A stretch of DNA of 64,000 nt from Flavobacterium arcticum (GCF_003344925.1 NZ_CP031188.1:2726001-2790000); one strand, 5' to 3'. Shown: positions 18,323 through 28,021, counted from the first letter of the stretch. Notes: a model not told the origin generated them from the letters alone. Program-made: numbers and translations.

Positions 18323-19764
18323 TGACAGAAACTATTTCATACAAACAAGCATTAAATAATAACATATTTAATATAACCTCGCAAGCTGCTGACCAAATTA
18401 ACGTGAAAAGCTACGTTATTGGCGGTTTTGTTAGGGATTTTTTATTACAACGAAATTTTAAAAAAGACATTGATATTGTTGCCGTAGGTAGCGGTATCGA
18501 TTTGGCACAGCAGGTTGCCCAGTTGTTACCCAACAAACCCAAAGTACAGGTCTTTAAAAACTATGGTACGGCGATGCTTCGTTATGAAAACGAACCGAAC
18601 GATTTTATTGACATTGAGTTTGTAGGTGCTCGAAAAGAGTCCTACCAATGGGAAAGTCGTAAACCACTAGTAACAACTGGAACGCTAGAAGACGATCAAA
18701 ACCGTCGTGACTTTACTATAAACGCATTGGCGCTTTCATTAGATAAAGAAGATTTTGGCACACTAGTAGACCCTTTTAACGGTGTCGAAGATTTGAAAAA
18801 CAAAATTATACGTACACCATTAGATCCAGATATTACTTATTCGGATGATCCGTTGCGTATGATGCGTGCCATACGCTTTGCTACACAATTAGGCTTCACT
18901 ATAGAAGAAAAATCGCTTAATGCTATAACGCGTAATAAAGAGCGTATCAATATTATATCGGGTGAGCGTATTGTAGATGAGTTGAATAAAATATTAATGA
19001 CCGATGTACCTTCTGTAGGTTTTAAGTTGTTGCACCAAACAGGGTTATTACATATTATACTACCTGAGCTTACTGCACTGCAAGGTGTAGAAGAAGTAGA
19101 GGGACAAACGCATAAAGATAACTTTTACCACACGCTAGAGGTAGTAGATAATATTGCCCCAAATACAGATGATGTATGGTTACGATGGGCTGCATTACTA
19201 CACGATATTGGTAAAGCCCCTACCAAAAGATTCCATAAAAAAGTTGGGTGGACATTTCACGGGCATGAGTTTTTAGGAGGAAAAATGGTTAAAAAGTTAT
19301 TTGGAAGATTGCATATGCCATTAAACCAAAAAATGAAATTTGTTGCCAAAATGGTAATGTTAAGTTCGCGTCCTATAGTATTGGCGCAAGACATTGTTAC
19401 CGACTCGGCAGTCCGTAGGCTTATTTTTGATGCTGGTGAAGATGTAGAGGATTTAATGACACTGTGTGAAGCAGATATTACCACAAAGAACCCAAATAAG
19501 TTTAAAAAGTACCATAAGAATTTTAAAATAGTCCGTCAAAAGATTGTTGAGGTTGAAGAACGTGACCATGTTCGTAATTTTCAGCCCCCTATTAGTGGTG
19601 AAGAAATTATGGAGATATTTAACCTAAAACCTTCTCGCGAAATAGGGCAACTTAAAGAGGCAATTAAAGAAGCAATACTAGAAGGTGAAATACCTAATGA
19701 ATACCAGCCTGCTCATGACTTTATGATGGAGAAAGCTGAAAAAATGGGATTGATAAAACAATAA
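18322..19764 (+). CDS. cca: CCA tRNA nucleotidyltransferase with HD domain
   Basis: The enzyme adds or repairs the 3' CCA end of tRNAs. The N-terminal polymerase head has GGFVRD (residues 34-39) and the catalytic DxD at 49/51 ('DIDIVAVG'). '[13 protein letters not shown]' and '[17 protein letters not shown]' are the following conserved motifs. An HD hydrolase domain follows ('[11 protein letters not shown]' and '[13 protein letters not shown]', about residues 270-300). The total of 480 residues is normal for the Bacteroidota form. It overlaps tsaC by one base and is followed by ctaA after 11 bases. Confidence 0.94.
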   Translation: MTETISYKQALNNNIFNITSQAADQINVKSYVIGGFVRDFLLQRNFKKDIDIVAVGSGIDLAQQVAQLLPNKPKVQVFKNYGTAMLRYENEPNDFIDIEFVGARKESYQWESRKPLVTTGTLEDDQNRRDFTINALALSLDKEDFGTLVDPFNGVEDLKNKIIRTPLDPDITYSDDPLRMMRAIRFATQLGFTIEEKSLNAITRNKERINIISGERIVDELNKILMTDVPSVGFKLLHQTGLLHIILPELTALQGVEEVEGQTHKDNFYHTLEVVDNIAPNTDDVWLRWAALLHDIGKAPTKRFHKKVGWTFHGHEFLGGKMVKKLFGRLHMPLNQKMKFVAKMVMLSSRPIVLAQDIVTDSAVRRLIFDAGEDVEDLMTLCEADITTKNPNKFKKYHKNFKIVRQKIVEVEERDHVRNFQPPISGEEIMEIFNLKPSREIGQLKEAIKEAILEGEIPNEYQPAHDFMMEKAEKMGLIKQ

Positions 19765-19775
19765 CAATACACGTT

Positions 19776-20795
19776 ATGAAACAAAATAAAGCTGTTATTA
19801 CCTGGCTATTGTTAGGTTGTGTTTTAGTATTTATAATGGTAGTAGTAGGCGGTATAACAAGGCTTACTAACTCGGGACTATCTATGACCGACTGGCACTT
19901 GGTTACCGATACTTTCCCTCCTATGAGTGAGGAGAAGTGGGAGCACGCCTTTGAAGAATATAAAAAGTTCCCTGAGTATCAAAAAATCAATATTCATAAC
20001 GATTTCACATTAGATGATTACAAATTCATTTATTTCTGGGAGTGGTTCCACAGATTTATAGGACGTATTATAGGGATAGTATTTATCATTCCTTTTGTAT
20101 ATTTCCTTATCCGTAAAAAGCTTGATAAAGCTACTATTAATAAATGCCTTATACTACTTGGCATGGGAGCTTTGCAAGGTTTCTTTGGGTGGTTTATGGT
20201 TAAAAGCGGACTTATAGATAATCCTGATGTAAGCCATTTTAGGTTATCATTACACCTTACTTTTGCCTTCATAACCTTTGCATATACGCTTTGGGTAGCT
20301 CTTGATATTATATATCCTGAGCGCAAAGCAGCGATAACTCCACTCAAAAAAATTGCTCGTGTTGCCTTAATTATACTATTACTACAAATAATTTACGGTG
20401 GCTTTGTTGCTGGGCTTAATGCTGGGCTTATACATAACCACTGGCCTATGATGAGCGAAGGACAGTTTATGCACGATAGTATTTTTATAGAAAAACCTAC
20501 GCTTGCTACTGCATTAACAGAAGGAAAAAGTGGTGTGCAGTTTGTACACCGAACAATGGCTTATTTTGTAGTAGGACTAATACTGTTCCTGTATTTTAAA
20601 AGCAAAAAAATTGCGTTAAACACACAACAAAAAAATGGACTAAACGCTCTCGTAATAATCGTATTTATACAGTTTATATTAGGAATATTTACACTACTAT
20701 TAAGAGTTCCGCTATGGTTAGGACTAGCGCATCAAGTAGTTGCTTTTTTCCTACTTACAGCTATGACTTATACGCTACATAGACTTAGCAAATAA
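19776..20795 (+). CDS. ctaA: Heme A synthase (COX15/CtaA)
   Basis: This integral membrane enzyme oxidises heme O to heme A for aa3-type cytochrome oxidases. About eight hydrophobic helices are seen in 339 residues. The first is followed by 'GGITRLTNSGLSMTDWHLV', the hallmark of the family. Likely heme-ligand histidines occur in 'FWEWFHRFIGRIIG', 'FRLSLHLTFAF', 'VQFVHRTMAY' and 'GLAHQVVAF'. It follows cca closely. Confidence 0.93.
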   Translation: MKQNKAVITWLLLGCVLVFIMVVVGGITRLTNSGLSMTDWHLVTDTFPPMSEEKWEHAFEEYKKFPEYQKINIHNDFTLDDYKFIYFWEWFHRFIGRIIGIVFIIPFVYFLIRKKLDKATINKCLILLGMGALQGFFGWFMVKSGLIDNPDVSHFRLSLHLTFAFITFAYTLWVALDIIYPERKAAITPLKKIARVALIILLLQIIYGGFVAGLNAGLIHNHWPMMSEGQFMHDSIFIEKPTLATALTEGKSGVQFVHRTMAYFVVGLILFLYFKSKKIALNTQQKNGLNALVIIVFIQFILGIFTLLLRVPLWLGLAHQVVAFFLLTAMTYTLHRLSK

Positions 20796-20885
20796 ACTTT
20801 GGGATAACCTTAATAGTGTATTAGGAATAATTTTAGAACTCGGTTTGTAACTTCGTGTTATTATTAACAATCAAAATAATACACC

Positions 20886-21068
20886 ATGCCAAATCAAGAA
20901 GAAATTAAAGGAAACTGGAACGAGTACAAAGGGAAACTAAAACAAGAGTACGGACAGCTTACTGATGATGATTTAACGTACCAAGAAGGTAAAGAAGATG
21001 AAATGTGGGGACGCTTAGAGCAAAAACTAGGTAAGGCTAAAAAAGAAATAATGTCTATTTTTGATTAG
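20886..21068 (+). CDS. CsbD-family small protein
   Basis: This is a 60-residue hydrophilic protein. '[20 protein letters not shown]', followed by '[20 protein letters not shown]', is the CsbD signature. Members are abundant general-stress proteins of unknown mechanism. The gene is monocistronic, 90 bases after ctaA, and is followed by two hairpins in tandem, the second a strong terminator. Confidence 0.9.
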   Translation: MPNQEEIKGNWNEYKGKLKQEYGQLTDDDLTYQEGKEDEMWGRLEQKLGKAKKEIMSIFD

Positions 21069-21070
21069 AA

Positions 21071-21101
21071 GAATGGTTGATTTGCCCCCAAAAAACCATT
21101 C
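21071..21101 (+). repeat. Hairpin after csbD
   Basis: GAATGGTT (21071-21078) pairs with AACCATTC (21094-21101) across a 15-base loop. It lies two bases after the csbD stop and just before the terminator palindrome. It could protect the 3' end of a short stable mRNA. Confidence 0.5.
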
Positions 21102-21102
21102 T

Positions 21103-21138
21103 AAAAAAACGCTATTTTAATTAAAATAGCGTTTTTTT
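21103..21138. terminator. Bidirectional terminator between csbD and the LytTR regulator
   Basis: A perfect 36-base palindrome: an A7 tract and ACGCTATTTTAA form the left arm, mirrored by TTAAAATAGCGT and a T7 tract. It serves both convergent genes. Confidence 0.85.
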
Positions 21139-21153
21139 ATTTTCATATATAAC

Positions 21154-21912
21154 CTAGCTGCCCAGCCATTGCCTAAAATCGCTTACGCGCTCACGGCTTA
21201 CAATAACCTCATCTTCATTATAAGTAAGTAGTATCACTTTTAGTCGCGAATTGGTATATACCACTATATCCTTAATAGCATCGATGCTTACAACATATTT
21301 ACGGCTTACACGGTAAAATTTAGCAGGGTCTAGTTCACTTTCCAGTTGTTCTAAAGTACACTCTAATAAGTAATCCCTATTTTCAGTTGTATGGATATAA
21401 GTACCTTTATTCTCACTGAAAAAACATTCGGCATCATCCACATTTACAACTTTTAACCGCTGTCCCATTTTTATCGTAAATCGCTTTTTATAGCTCTTCT
21501 CTATTGGGTTGACTAGCATACGTTTTATTTGCTCAAAATCGAGCGATAAGTTTTGCGGTTGCGGACGGTGTTCACGGTATTTATTAATGGCTATTTCAAG
21601 ATCATCCTCATCTATAGGTTTTAATAAATAATCTATACTATTAAGTTTAAAAGCGCGTAGTGCATACTCGTCATAAGCAGTAGTAAAAATAATAGCGCTA
21701 TCTATTTGTACAACTTCAAATATTTCGAATGAAAGCCCGTCAGAAAGCTGTATATCTAAAAATATAAGTTCAGGATGTGCATTGTTACTAAACCATTCTA
21801 TCGCTTCTTCAACGGAGTGCAACATAGTACCTGCTTCTACACCTATTTTTTGCAATTTACGTTGCAATAGTCTTGCCGCAGGTTTCTCATCTTCAATTAT
21901 AATAACGTTCAT
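21154..21912 (-). CDS. LytTR-type response regulator
   Basis: The receiver domain has acidic residues at 'IIIEDEKP' (E7/D8), the phospho-acceptor D53 in 'LIFLDIQLSDG', 'IIFTTAYDEYA' and the conserved Lys in 'YLLKPID'. From about residue 145 follows a LytTR DNA-binding domain ('DAECFFSENKGTYIHT', 'FYRVSRKYVVSIDAI'). At 252 residues it matches the LytR/AlgR group. It is the last gene of an operon whose kinase is encoded at 23216-24556, so it is the likely phosphorylation partner. Confidence 0.93.
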   Translation of the reverse strand: MNVIIIEDEKPAARLLQRKLQKIGVEAGTMLHSVEEAIEWFSNNAHPELIFLDIQLSDGLSFEIFEVVQIDSAIIFTTAYDEYALRAFKLNSIDYLLKPIDEDDLEIAINKYREHRPQPQNLSLDFEQIKRMLVNPIEKSYKKRFTIKMGQRLKVVNVDDAECFFSENKGTYIHTTENRDYLLECTLEQLESELDPAKFYRVSRKYVVSIDAIKDIVVYTNSRLKVILLTYNEDEVIVSRERVSDFRQWLGS

Positions 21913-21956
21913 GTTGGTTGATTGTTTTTTAATCTAAATGTATAATAATTAAACTC

Positions 21957-22277
21957 TTATTCCCATTTTTTCGATTCTCTGTCTTCGTGGCTCATCATCT
22001 CTTTTATTTTACGTTCTTCCCAATTGTTACCTAAAAATATTTGTGACCCGAAAACACCGAAAGCGTGAAACATAAGACCGAAGCCCCAAAAGAAAGCTGT
22101 GTTAAACGTACGAAAAGTAAAAAAATCTTCTCCTGGTTTTAAATCTACCCAGTTTAAAGTTAATAAAAAAGTATTTACTAATACATAAGCAGTAAGGTGT
22201 ATAAAAAAGCCTTTGATAGCTTTTACCCTCTTTTTTGCACGGTCATACCGCATTTGTTCTTCTAATGATCTTTCCAT
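21957..22277 (-). CDS. 2TM-domain membrane protein
   Basis: This 106-residue protein has one 2TM module. An amphipathic charged N-terminus ('RAKKRVKAIKGFFIHL') leads into two hydrophobic helices (about residues 25-45 and 60-85), and 'NNWEERKIKEM' closes the module. The family is common in Flavobacteriia and its role is unknown. It sits between the tandem-2TM gene and the response regulator in a two-component operon. Confidence 0.85.
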   Translation of the reverse strand: MERSLEEQMRYDRAKKRVKAIKGFFIHLTAYVLVNTFLLTLNWVDLKPGEDFFTFRTFNTAFFWGFGLMFHAFGVFGSQIFLGNNWEERKIKEMMSHEDRESKKWE

Positions 22278-22290
22278 ACTATTTGTATTT

Positions 22291-22914
22291 TTATAGCTTT
22301 TTATTTTCTTCTTCCATTAACTCTATAAGTTTGCGCTCTTCCCAATTTTTCCCCATAAATAATGAAGTTCCAAATACTTTAAAAATATGGATAACAAGTC
22401 CTATACTCCACCCTAATGCAGTGCCACATGCAATATAAATAAACAAATCTTGTTCTGTTTGAACCCCAACCCAAAGTAGTACCAGTAAAACTATAATAAC
22501 TACTACATAAGCAGTAAGATGTCTGTAAAAATTCCTTAAAGCACGTACTCTCTTTTTTGTACGATCATAATGTATTTGATTATTTAATGGTACTGTTACA
22601 GTATTTACAGCTTCCTCCTTTACATCTTTATTTCCAATTAACTCTTTTAGTTTTCGTTCTTCCCAGTTTCTATTCATAAATGGCATATAACCAAATACTA
22701 GCATACCGTATAGTAACATTGCTATTCCCCACAATAGTACAGAGTACCAAACCCAATTAAAATCACCACTATAAATGAGATTAATATATATTAGTATCGA
22801 GTTTGTAATAATGTATATCAGCAAGTTAAAATAAAATCCTTTTATAGCTTTTACTTTTTTTTCTGCTTGTTTATACGTTTCGTGTTTATTTTGTTCACTT
22901 TTCATTACTTCCAT
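22291..22914 (-). CDS. Tandem 2TM-domain membrane protein
   Basis: The 207 residues hold two 2TM modules. The first (about 12-95) runs from 'KKVKAIKGFYFNLLIY' to 'NRNWEERKLKEL'. The second (about 118-203) runs from 'KKRVRALRNFYRHLTAY' to 'GKNWEERKLIEL'. Each has two hydrophobic helices, so four are expected in total. The start could be the ATG at 22914 or the ATG at 22905; the latter shares bases with the upstream stop (TAATG). No catalytic motif is seen. The duplication looks internal and local, given the related neighbours on both sides. Confidence 0.83.
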   Translation of the reverse strand: MEVMKSEQNKHETYKQAEKKVKAIKGFYFNLLIYIITNSILIYINLIYSGDFNWVWYSVLLWGIAMLLYGMLVFGYMPFMNRNWEERKLKELIGNKDVKEEAVNTVTVPLNNQIHYDRTKKRVRALRNFYRHLTAYVVVIIVLLVLLWVGVQTEQDLFIYIACGTALGWSIGLVIHIFKVFGTSLFMGKNWEERKLIELMEEENKKL

Positions 22915-23213
22915 TTGTTTTTATTTGTATCCTGCTCCATAAACTCTTTTATTTTGCGTTCTTCCCAGTTTCTGCTCATAAAAGGTAAATAACCAAAAGC
23001 ACCAAGCCCATGTATTAGTACTCCGCTACCCCAAGCAATTGTAGAGTACCAAAACCAATGATATTCAGGAGTAAATCTCAGGTTTATAAATATCAATACT
23101 GGTATTACTATACAATAGCAGGTAAGGTTAATATAAAAACCTTTTATGTCTTTTACTTTATTTTTAGCTCGTTCATAAGCTGCTGCTTCATTATGTCTTT
23201 CTTCCGTTACCAT
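22905..23213 (-). CDS. 2TM-domain membrane protein
   Basis: This is a 102-residue single 2TM module: 'ERAKNKVKDIKGFYINL', two hydrophobic helices, then 'SRNWEERKIKEFMEQ'. It is most like the 2TM tail of the upstream kinase, sharing 'DIKGFY', an H-x-W/L-W-F-F/Y-Y-x-T pattern and 'NWEERKI.EF'. That suggests it arose by duplication of the kinase 3' end. It begins 2 bases after the kinase stop. Confidence 0.83.
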   Translation of the reverse strand: MVTEERHNEAAAYERAKNKVKDIKGFYINLTCYCIVIPVLIFINLRFTPEYHWFWYSTIAWGSGVLIHGLGAFGYLPFMSRNWEERKIKEFMEQDTNKNKWK

Positions 23214-23215
23214 TT

Positions 23216-24556
23216 TTATTTATTTTTCTCCTGTTCGATAAACTCCCTTATTTTGCGTTCTTCCCAATTATTCCCCAAAAATGGCAAGTAGTTAAAAACG
23301 CTCATTCCGTGTATTAGAACCCCTATACCCCACCCCATAGTAGGGTAAAAGAACCATAAATGCTGTGGTGATGTAATAAGGTTAAGTATCATTAAACCCA
23401 AATTAACTACTATAAAAGAAGTAAGGTGACCATAAAAGCCTTTTATATCCTCTACTCTTTTTTGTGCTTTATAATAACTGGTTTCTTTTTCGTTATATAT
23501 TGGTGCTTCCATAATTGTCACCTGTTTTGTTAGTATTGGTAACCTTACCGTAAAATACTCTTGTGTTTGTTCTACAATTACCTTTTTGTTTGTTATAATA
23601 TCATAACGACTCACAATGTTTTGAAGTCCCACTCCTTTTCGACTACTAAGTACCTCTTTCTTTCTAAAATCATTTTGTACTATCAAGTAGCCTTTTTCTT
23701 CAAAAATTTTGATGTGTAATGGCTTTTTCTGGCTTACTACATTATGTTTTATGGTGTTTTCTAACAACAATTGTAATGATAGCGGTACTACTTTAGCTTC
23801 AGGGTTTGTTGTAGCATCGAGCATTTCAAAAGATATACTATTTTCGAAACGCATCTTAAGCAGGTTCATATATGTCTTAGCAAAACTCAATTCTTCCTGT
23901 ACGCTTACCAGTTCTTTATCGCGCTGCTCCAGTACATATCGATATACTTTAGAGAGCGAAGTAGTAAACCGCTGTGCATTATCTGGGTTTTCTTCTATAA
24001 GCGAGCTTAATACATTTAGACTATTAAACAAAAAGTGCGGGTCTATCTGATTTTTTAGCGTTTCAAATTTTGCCGAAGCCGTACCTGCAATAATTTTTTG
24101 TTGTTTTACCCTGTTTTCTTGATATCTTTTATAAAAATAAAAAATGTGTCCCAGCATACTCATTATCAAAGTAATGGTCATAGCTACATAATAATTAGAA
24201 AGCTGCTCTTCTGCCCAAAACTGTTGTAATGATTTACCTTCTATCGCCACATCTTCAAATATCCTTATTAGGAATATTACAAAAAGTGAGACTATAACCG
24301 AAGCAACAAAGCCTACTAATACACGCAATACCATCACCTTACGGTTATTAAAAACTCTTGCTACACCAGCAAATACAAGGTTATTGGCTCCGTAAAGTGA
24401 AAATGTATAAAGCATTGTAAAAAGAAAACTCATTAGTAGGCTGGAGTTCCAATTAACATTTTCTCCTGAAACAATGGCAATAATAACCAGTATCACAAAA
24501 ATGATAACACTAAGTCCCAGTGCTTTAAGAAAACTTTTAAATAATGCTTTAATCAT
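23216..24556 (-). CDS. LytS-type sensor histidine kinase fused to a 2TM domain
   Basis: Four hydrophobic helices occupy about residues 10-145. They are followed by a His_kinase (LytS) domain with the phospho-acceptor H174 in 'LKNQIDPHFLFNSLNVL', an N-box 'LQLLLENTIKHNV', and 'GVGLQNIVSRYD' as the G-box. The sensor region has no periplasmic domain of note. After the ATPase part, a complete 2TM module (about 355-446, ending 'NNWEERKIREFIEQ') is attached, giving six expected helices. It works with the LytTR regulator at the operon's end. It begins 11 bases after the stop of the upstream exported-protein gene. Confidence 0.92.
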   Translation of the reverse strand: MIKALFKSFLKALGLSVIIFVILVIIAIVSGENVNWNSSLLMSFLFTMLYTFSLYGANNLVFAGVARVFNNRKVMVLRVLVGFVASVIVSLFVIFLIRIFEDVAIEGKSLQQFWAEEQLSNYYVAMTITLIMSMLGHIFYFYKRYQENRVKQQKIIAGTASAKFETLKNQIDPHFLFNSLNVLSSLIEENPDNAQRFTTSLSKVYRYVLEQRDKELVSVQEELSFAKTYMNLLKMRFENSISFEMLDATTNPEAKVVPLSLQLLLENTIKHNVVSQKKPLHIKIFEEKGYLIVQNDFRKKEVLSSRKGVGLQNIVSRYDIITNKKVIVEQTQEYFTVRLPILTKQVTIMEAPIYNEKETSYYKAQKRVEDIKGFYGHLTSFIVVNLGLMILNLITSPQHLWFFYPTMGWGIGVLIHGMSVFNYLPFLGNNWEERKIREFIEQEKNK

Positions 24557-24567
24557 TGTTGTCTATA

Positions 24568-25191
24568 TTATTTTTTACACTGCTCTAATTGCTGGGTTGC
24601 TCTGTCTAATCCCCATTTCGGGTGAAAAGGTGTCTCAGGCTTAAAGGTAGCAAAAAGTTCTACAGCACGTTCTATCTCAGCACACATCGGGGCAGTGTCG
24701 TTACCAAAATATCGGGCTGAACCTATCTCAAAATCGGCCTTAGAGAATACTACTCTTGGGTTATCAGGTGCTATTGCCAAAGCTTTAGCATAAATTGCAT
24801 TTACTTTTCCTGAAAGTTTCATACCATTAGTCATAGGGTCATAAACTATCCATGCAGTGTGTATCAATGCCTGCATTACTAATAGCTCGGCATTATTAGG
24901 AGCTATCATCATGGCTTTATCTTGTGCTTCTTGTGCTTTAGCCAGCAAAGCAGGAACTTTGTCTTTATTCGCAGGATTAAAAGCTGCTGTAGTATTAACT
25001 AATGCTACATAATAAGGTGGTAACCAGTTATCCTTTTCTGCTCCTCCTATTCTTTCAAATAAAGCCGATGCTTCTGTATTTTTATTTTCTTGCCAAAGGT
25101 CAAAAGCTGTTTGCATTCCTGTTTCATACTGCGATTGTGCGCATACTGCACTACATACTAAAAAAACGAACATTGTAATTAATCGTATCAT
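24568..25191 (-). CDS. Exported TPR-like protein of unknown function
   Basis: A type I signal peptide ('MIRLITMFVFLVCSAVCAQ') precedes a 190-residue helical region. Pairs of helices around 'WQENKNTEASALFERIGG', 'QEAQDKAMMIAPNNAELLVM' and 'YAKALAIAPDNPRVVFSKA' look like tetratricopeptide repeats. It probably acts in the periplasm as a binding or scaffold protein. It is first in the operon with the 2TM kinase and response regulator, so it may belong to the same sensory circuit. A near-consensus box (CATCTTTG on the minus strand) lies upstream. Confidence 0.75.
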   Translation of the reverse strand: MIRLITMFVFLVCSAVCAQSQYETGMQTAFDLWQENKNTEASALFERIGGAEKDNWLPPYYVALVNTTAAFNPANKDKVPALLAKAQEAQDKAMMIAPNNAELLVMQALIHTAWIVYDPMTNGMKLSGKVNAIYAKALAIAPDNPRVVFSKADFEIGSARYFGNDTAPMCAEIERAVELFATFKPETPFHPKWGLDRATQQLEQCKK

Positions 25192-25310
25192 ATTTTTAAG
25201 TTTTAAATTGGTTGTTATAATTTAACAGTACAAAGATGCAACGGTTTACTAAGGTAGAAAAAACTGTTTATCTGAACTGTTACTTTTTAATGATGAGTTG
25301 TAATTTGGTG

Positions 25311-25318
25311 TATATTTG
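25311..25318 (+). promoter_or_regulatory. Possible -7 element of the STM3941-like gene
   Basis: TATATTTG lies 18 bases before the ATG at 25337. No -33 TTG is present at a normal distance. Confidence 0.4.
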
Positions 25319-25336
25319 TTTGAAAAACACTACCCC

Positions 25337-25864
25337 ATGAGCGAAATAGAAATTCCAAGAAGCCGACAAAAAATAATATTATTGACATTAGGCTCTTTAC
25401 TGTTTATAGCTGCGGGATATTGGATTTCAATTGAAATTGCTGATGAACAAACTAGACTCCCTACTCTGTATGTAAAAATAATTGGAATAATTTCTATTGG
25501 TTTTGGAAGTATTGGATTTATATATAGCTTAAAATCATTGTTTAATCGTAAACATTCACTAATAATTAACAATAAAGGAGTTATAGATAATTCTAGCGGT
25601 GTAAGCGTTGGACTAATTAAATGGAGCGATATAACAGATATTGAGATTACACAGGTTAAATCAACAAAATTCATCTTACTATTTGTCGAAAACCCTGAAC
25701 ACTATATTAACAACTCGAAATCATTTAAAAAGTTTCTACTAAAATCAAATCACAAAATGTATGGAACTCCTTTAAGTATCTCATCTACTTCATTACAATG
25801 CACTTTTGATGATTTAGAAAAAGAAATACGCTCAGGTTTAGAAAGATACCATTCTTTAAATTAA
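25337..25864 (+). CDS. STM3941-family membrane protein
   Basis: The 175-residue protein starts 'MSEIEIPRSRQKIILLTLGS', a start I recognise from the STM3941 family. Two hydrophobic helices (about residues 12-32 and 50-72) precede a soluble domain that looks PH-like, with 'LIKWSDITDIEITQ' and a C-terminal helix. Function is unknown. The ATG at 25337 is preferred over an upstream start that would overlap the promoter box. The gene is AT-rich by eye and ends three bases from the convergent TonB receptor gene. Confidence 0.75.
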   Translation: MSEIEIPRSRQKIILLTLGSLLFIAAGYWISIEIADEQTRLPTLYVKIIGIISIGFGSIGFIYSLKSLFNRKHSLIINNKGVIDNSSGVSVGLIKWSDITDIEITQVKSTKFILLFVENPEHYINNSKSFKKFLLKSNHKMYGTPLSISSTSLQCTFDDLEKEIRSGLERYHSLN

Positions 25865-25867
25865 ATA

Positions 25868-28021
25868 CTACAAATTATCCAACTGATTGGTTTTCTTATC
25901 ATCGCTGATAGTCCAAAAGAAACCTACGAAAAAGAAACGGTCAGCAGGTTGGGTAACAGCTTGTCTATCAAACTGACCATTTATATTAGGTGTATTAGCA
26001 TAACTATAACCAAACACATTATTACTCCCCGTAACATTAGATACTGAGAAATACAATATTTTCTGCTGACTCAAGAGCCAAGCCCAGCTTACACTAAGGC
26101 TATTATAGCTTTTAGTCGTGCCGTTCATAAAAGCTACTTCGTTAGGGTTATCATACGGTCTTCCTGAGTTGAAACTATGGGTTACTCCTACCTGTGACCT
26201 TAGTGAGCTTATAAAATACTTTGTTACTATAGATAGGTTGTGTTTTGCAATATAAGATGGCGTTACTGAGTTTTCATAATTTCTGTAATCGCGTTCACTA
26301 TCTATGTAGGAGTACGAAACCCAGTATTCCAGATTTTTAACCGTTTTATCATCTCGCCAAAATAAGTCAAGCCCCTGTGCATACCCACTCCCGTTATTAT
26401 TAAACTGTGTGCCATACTGTGGCATATTAGTATCATATTTTACTAAATCGGCATAGTCTTTATAATACGCCTCCGCTCTAAAGGTGCGCCCGTTATGGTT
26501 ATACATATAGTTAGCAATGTAGTGTGATGTTTTTTCGTACTCAAAGTTTCTATAATACTTCAAGTACCCCTGTCGTGGTGTTTGATAAAAATCGCCATAG
26601 GCAACGGAGAACTGCCCTTTCTTCCCTACTTTATAAGCTAACGCTGCTCTTGGCTCGAAAGAAGTTTCACCCAATACACTTGAGTTAGAGGTACGTAAAC
26701 CCGCTTTTAAAGCTAAGTTTTTTGAGAAAAATATATCGGTTTCGGCATATAGCGCTGCTATAGAGTTATTGTAACCACTATTGAAAGAGAAACCTGTAGG
26801 CTCGTTATAATCTTCATTAAAATCAGTGATGAAGTAATCTCCTCCAAAAGTCAACTTAAAACGGTTTGTAATTGTTTTTTTCAACCGCAACTTAATGTGC
26901 GAGCTATGCTCTCCGTTGGTAACATTATTTTCATTAATACCTATATCGTTATGACTATAACCATAACTGAATCCGGTATGTATTGACCACATATTACCTA
27001 ACAACCCTTTGTAAGAACTATTAGCATACAAGTTATCGTTAGTAATGCCCGTACGTATAGGCTCAGTATAATTAACATCTTTTTGATTGATACTGAAATC
27101 GGCATGGTCGAAAGCAACATAGGTTTTTAATAAACCATTAGAAAACTTATATCGGTACACCGTTTCGCCCGATAATGACTGGTAGGGTTTATTCCAACTT
27201 ACATTTTGAGGTATCATCCACTGATAAGGCTCTAGGTTGACGTAAGCCATATTAAAACTAAGAGAACTCTTCTCCCATTTCTGAGTATTGCCAAGCCCAA
27301 GCCCTACCGTCATCAGCGATATATCGGTTTGCTCTTGTTCAGGTTCATCAATCGTATTAAGTAATAATACGCTGGATAGTGCCTCGCCATACTCTGCTGA
27401 GTATCCTCCTGTAGAAAATGTCATTCCCTTAAAAAGGAAAGGCGAAAAACGACCACGTGTAGGTAAATTATTAGCCGATGCACCATACGGCTGCGCCACC
27501 CTAATGCCATCTACAAACGTTTGTGTTTCGTCCGATTCTCCACCTCGTACAAATAGCCTACCGCTTTCGCCTACGGTTTGCGTACCGGGCAACGTTTGCA
27601 ATGCTGCTATAATATCGCCTGCACTACCTGCGGTGGTAACAATATCGAGCGGTTTTAGCGCCGTTGTTTTTGTATTGTCTCCTGCCTGAAACGTTCCTGC
27701 CGAAATAACCACGGCATCAAGCGTGTTTACATCCTCGCGCATGGTAAAGGTTTGCGGTTTATACTCCCCTACCACTATACGTTGTCTCAACTCTTCATAA
27801 CTAACAAAAGAGATAATCAGCGTTCTGATTCCTGTTTCAGTAGTCTCAAAAGAAAAAGTACCGTCCTCCGCAGTAACAGCACCGTCATACGTACCATCGA
27901 TATACACATTAGCTGCTGTAAGCGGATTGCCTTTAGCATCGGTTACTTTACCGCTTATGGTTACCTGTGCAAAAATTGTATTACAAACACAAAGAAAAAT
28001 AATTGTAAAGATTGATTTCAT
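25868..28021 (-). CDS. TonB-dependent receptor with carboxypeptidase-like N-terminal domain
   Basis: The order is: signal peptide ('MKSIFTIIFLCVCNTIFAQ'), a CarboxypepD_reg-like beta domain ('ISGKVTDAKGNPLTAANVYI'), a plug domain ('ALQTLPGTQTVGESGRLFVR', 'GGYSAEYGEALSSVL') and a long beta-barrel ending in the aromatic 'RFFFVGFFWTIS'. It is an outer-membrane importer of unknown ligand. At 717 residues it is short and lacks a SusD partner nearby, so it is not a polysaccharide utilisation locus. The ATG at 28021 is used because the signal peptide begins there. The longer frame upstream overlaps the intergenic region. Confidence 0.9.
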   Translation of the reverse strand: MKSIFTIIFLCVCNTIFAQVTISGKVTDAKGNPLTAANVYIDGTYDGAVTAEDGTFSFETTETGIRTLIISFVSYEELRQRIVVGEYKPQTFTMREDVNTLDAVVISAGTFQAGDNTKTTALKPLDIVTTAGSAGDIIAALQTLPGTQTVGESGRLFVRGGESDETQTFVDGIRVAQPYGASANNLPTRGRFSPFLFKGMTFSTGGYSAEYGEALSSVLLLNTIDEPEQEQTDISLMTVGLGLGNTQKWEKSSLSFNMAYVNLEPYQWMIPQNVSWNKPYQSLSGETVYRYKFSNGLLKTYVAFDHADFSINQKDVNYTEPIRTGITNDNLYANSSYKGLLGNMWSIHTGFSYGYSHNDIGINENNVTNGEHSSHIKLRLKKTITNRFKLTFGGDYFITDFNEDYNEPTGFSFNSGYNNSIAALYAETDIFFSKNLALKAGLRTSNSSVLGETSFEPRAALAYKVGKKGQFSVAYGDFYQTPRQGYLKYYRNFEYEKTSHYIANYMYNHNGRTFRAEAYYKDYADLVKYDTNMPQYGTQFNNNGSGYAQGLDLFWRDDKTVKNLEYWVSYSYIDSERDYRNYENSVTPSYIAKHNLSIVTKYFISSLRSQVGVTHSFNSGRPYDNPNEVAFMNGTTKSYNSLSVSWAWLLSQQKILYFSVSNVTGSNNVFGYSYANTPNINGQFDRQAVTQPADRFFFVGFFWTISDDKKTNQLDNL

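Noticed and set aside
27288..27689. Plus-strand frame inside the TonB receptor gene
   Set aside because: Low-complexity Ser/Pro/Val-rich shadow of the barrel gene. The receptor frame is clearly the real one.
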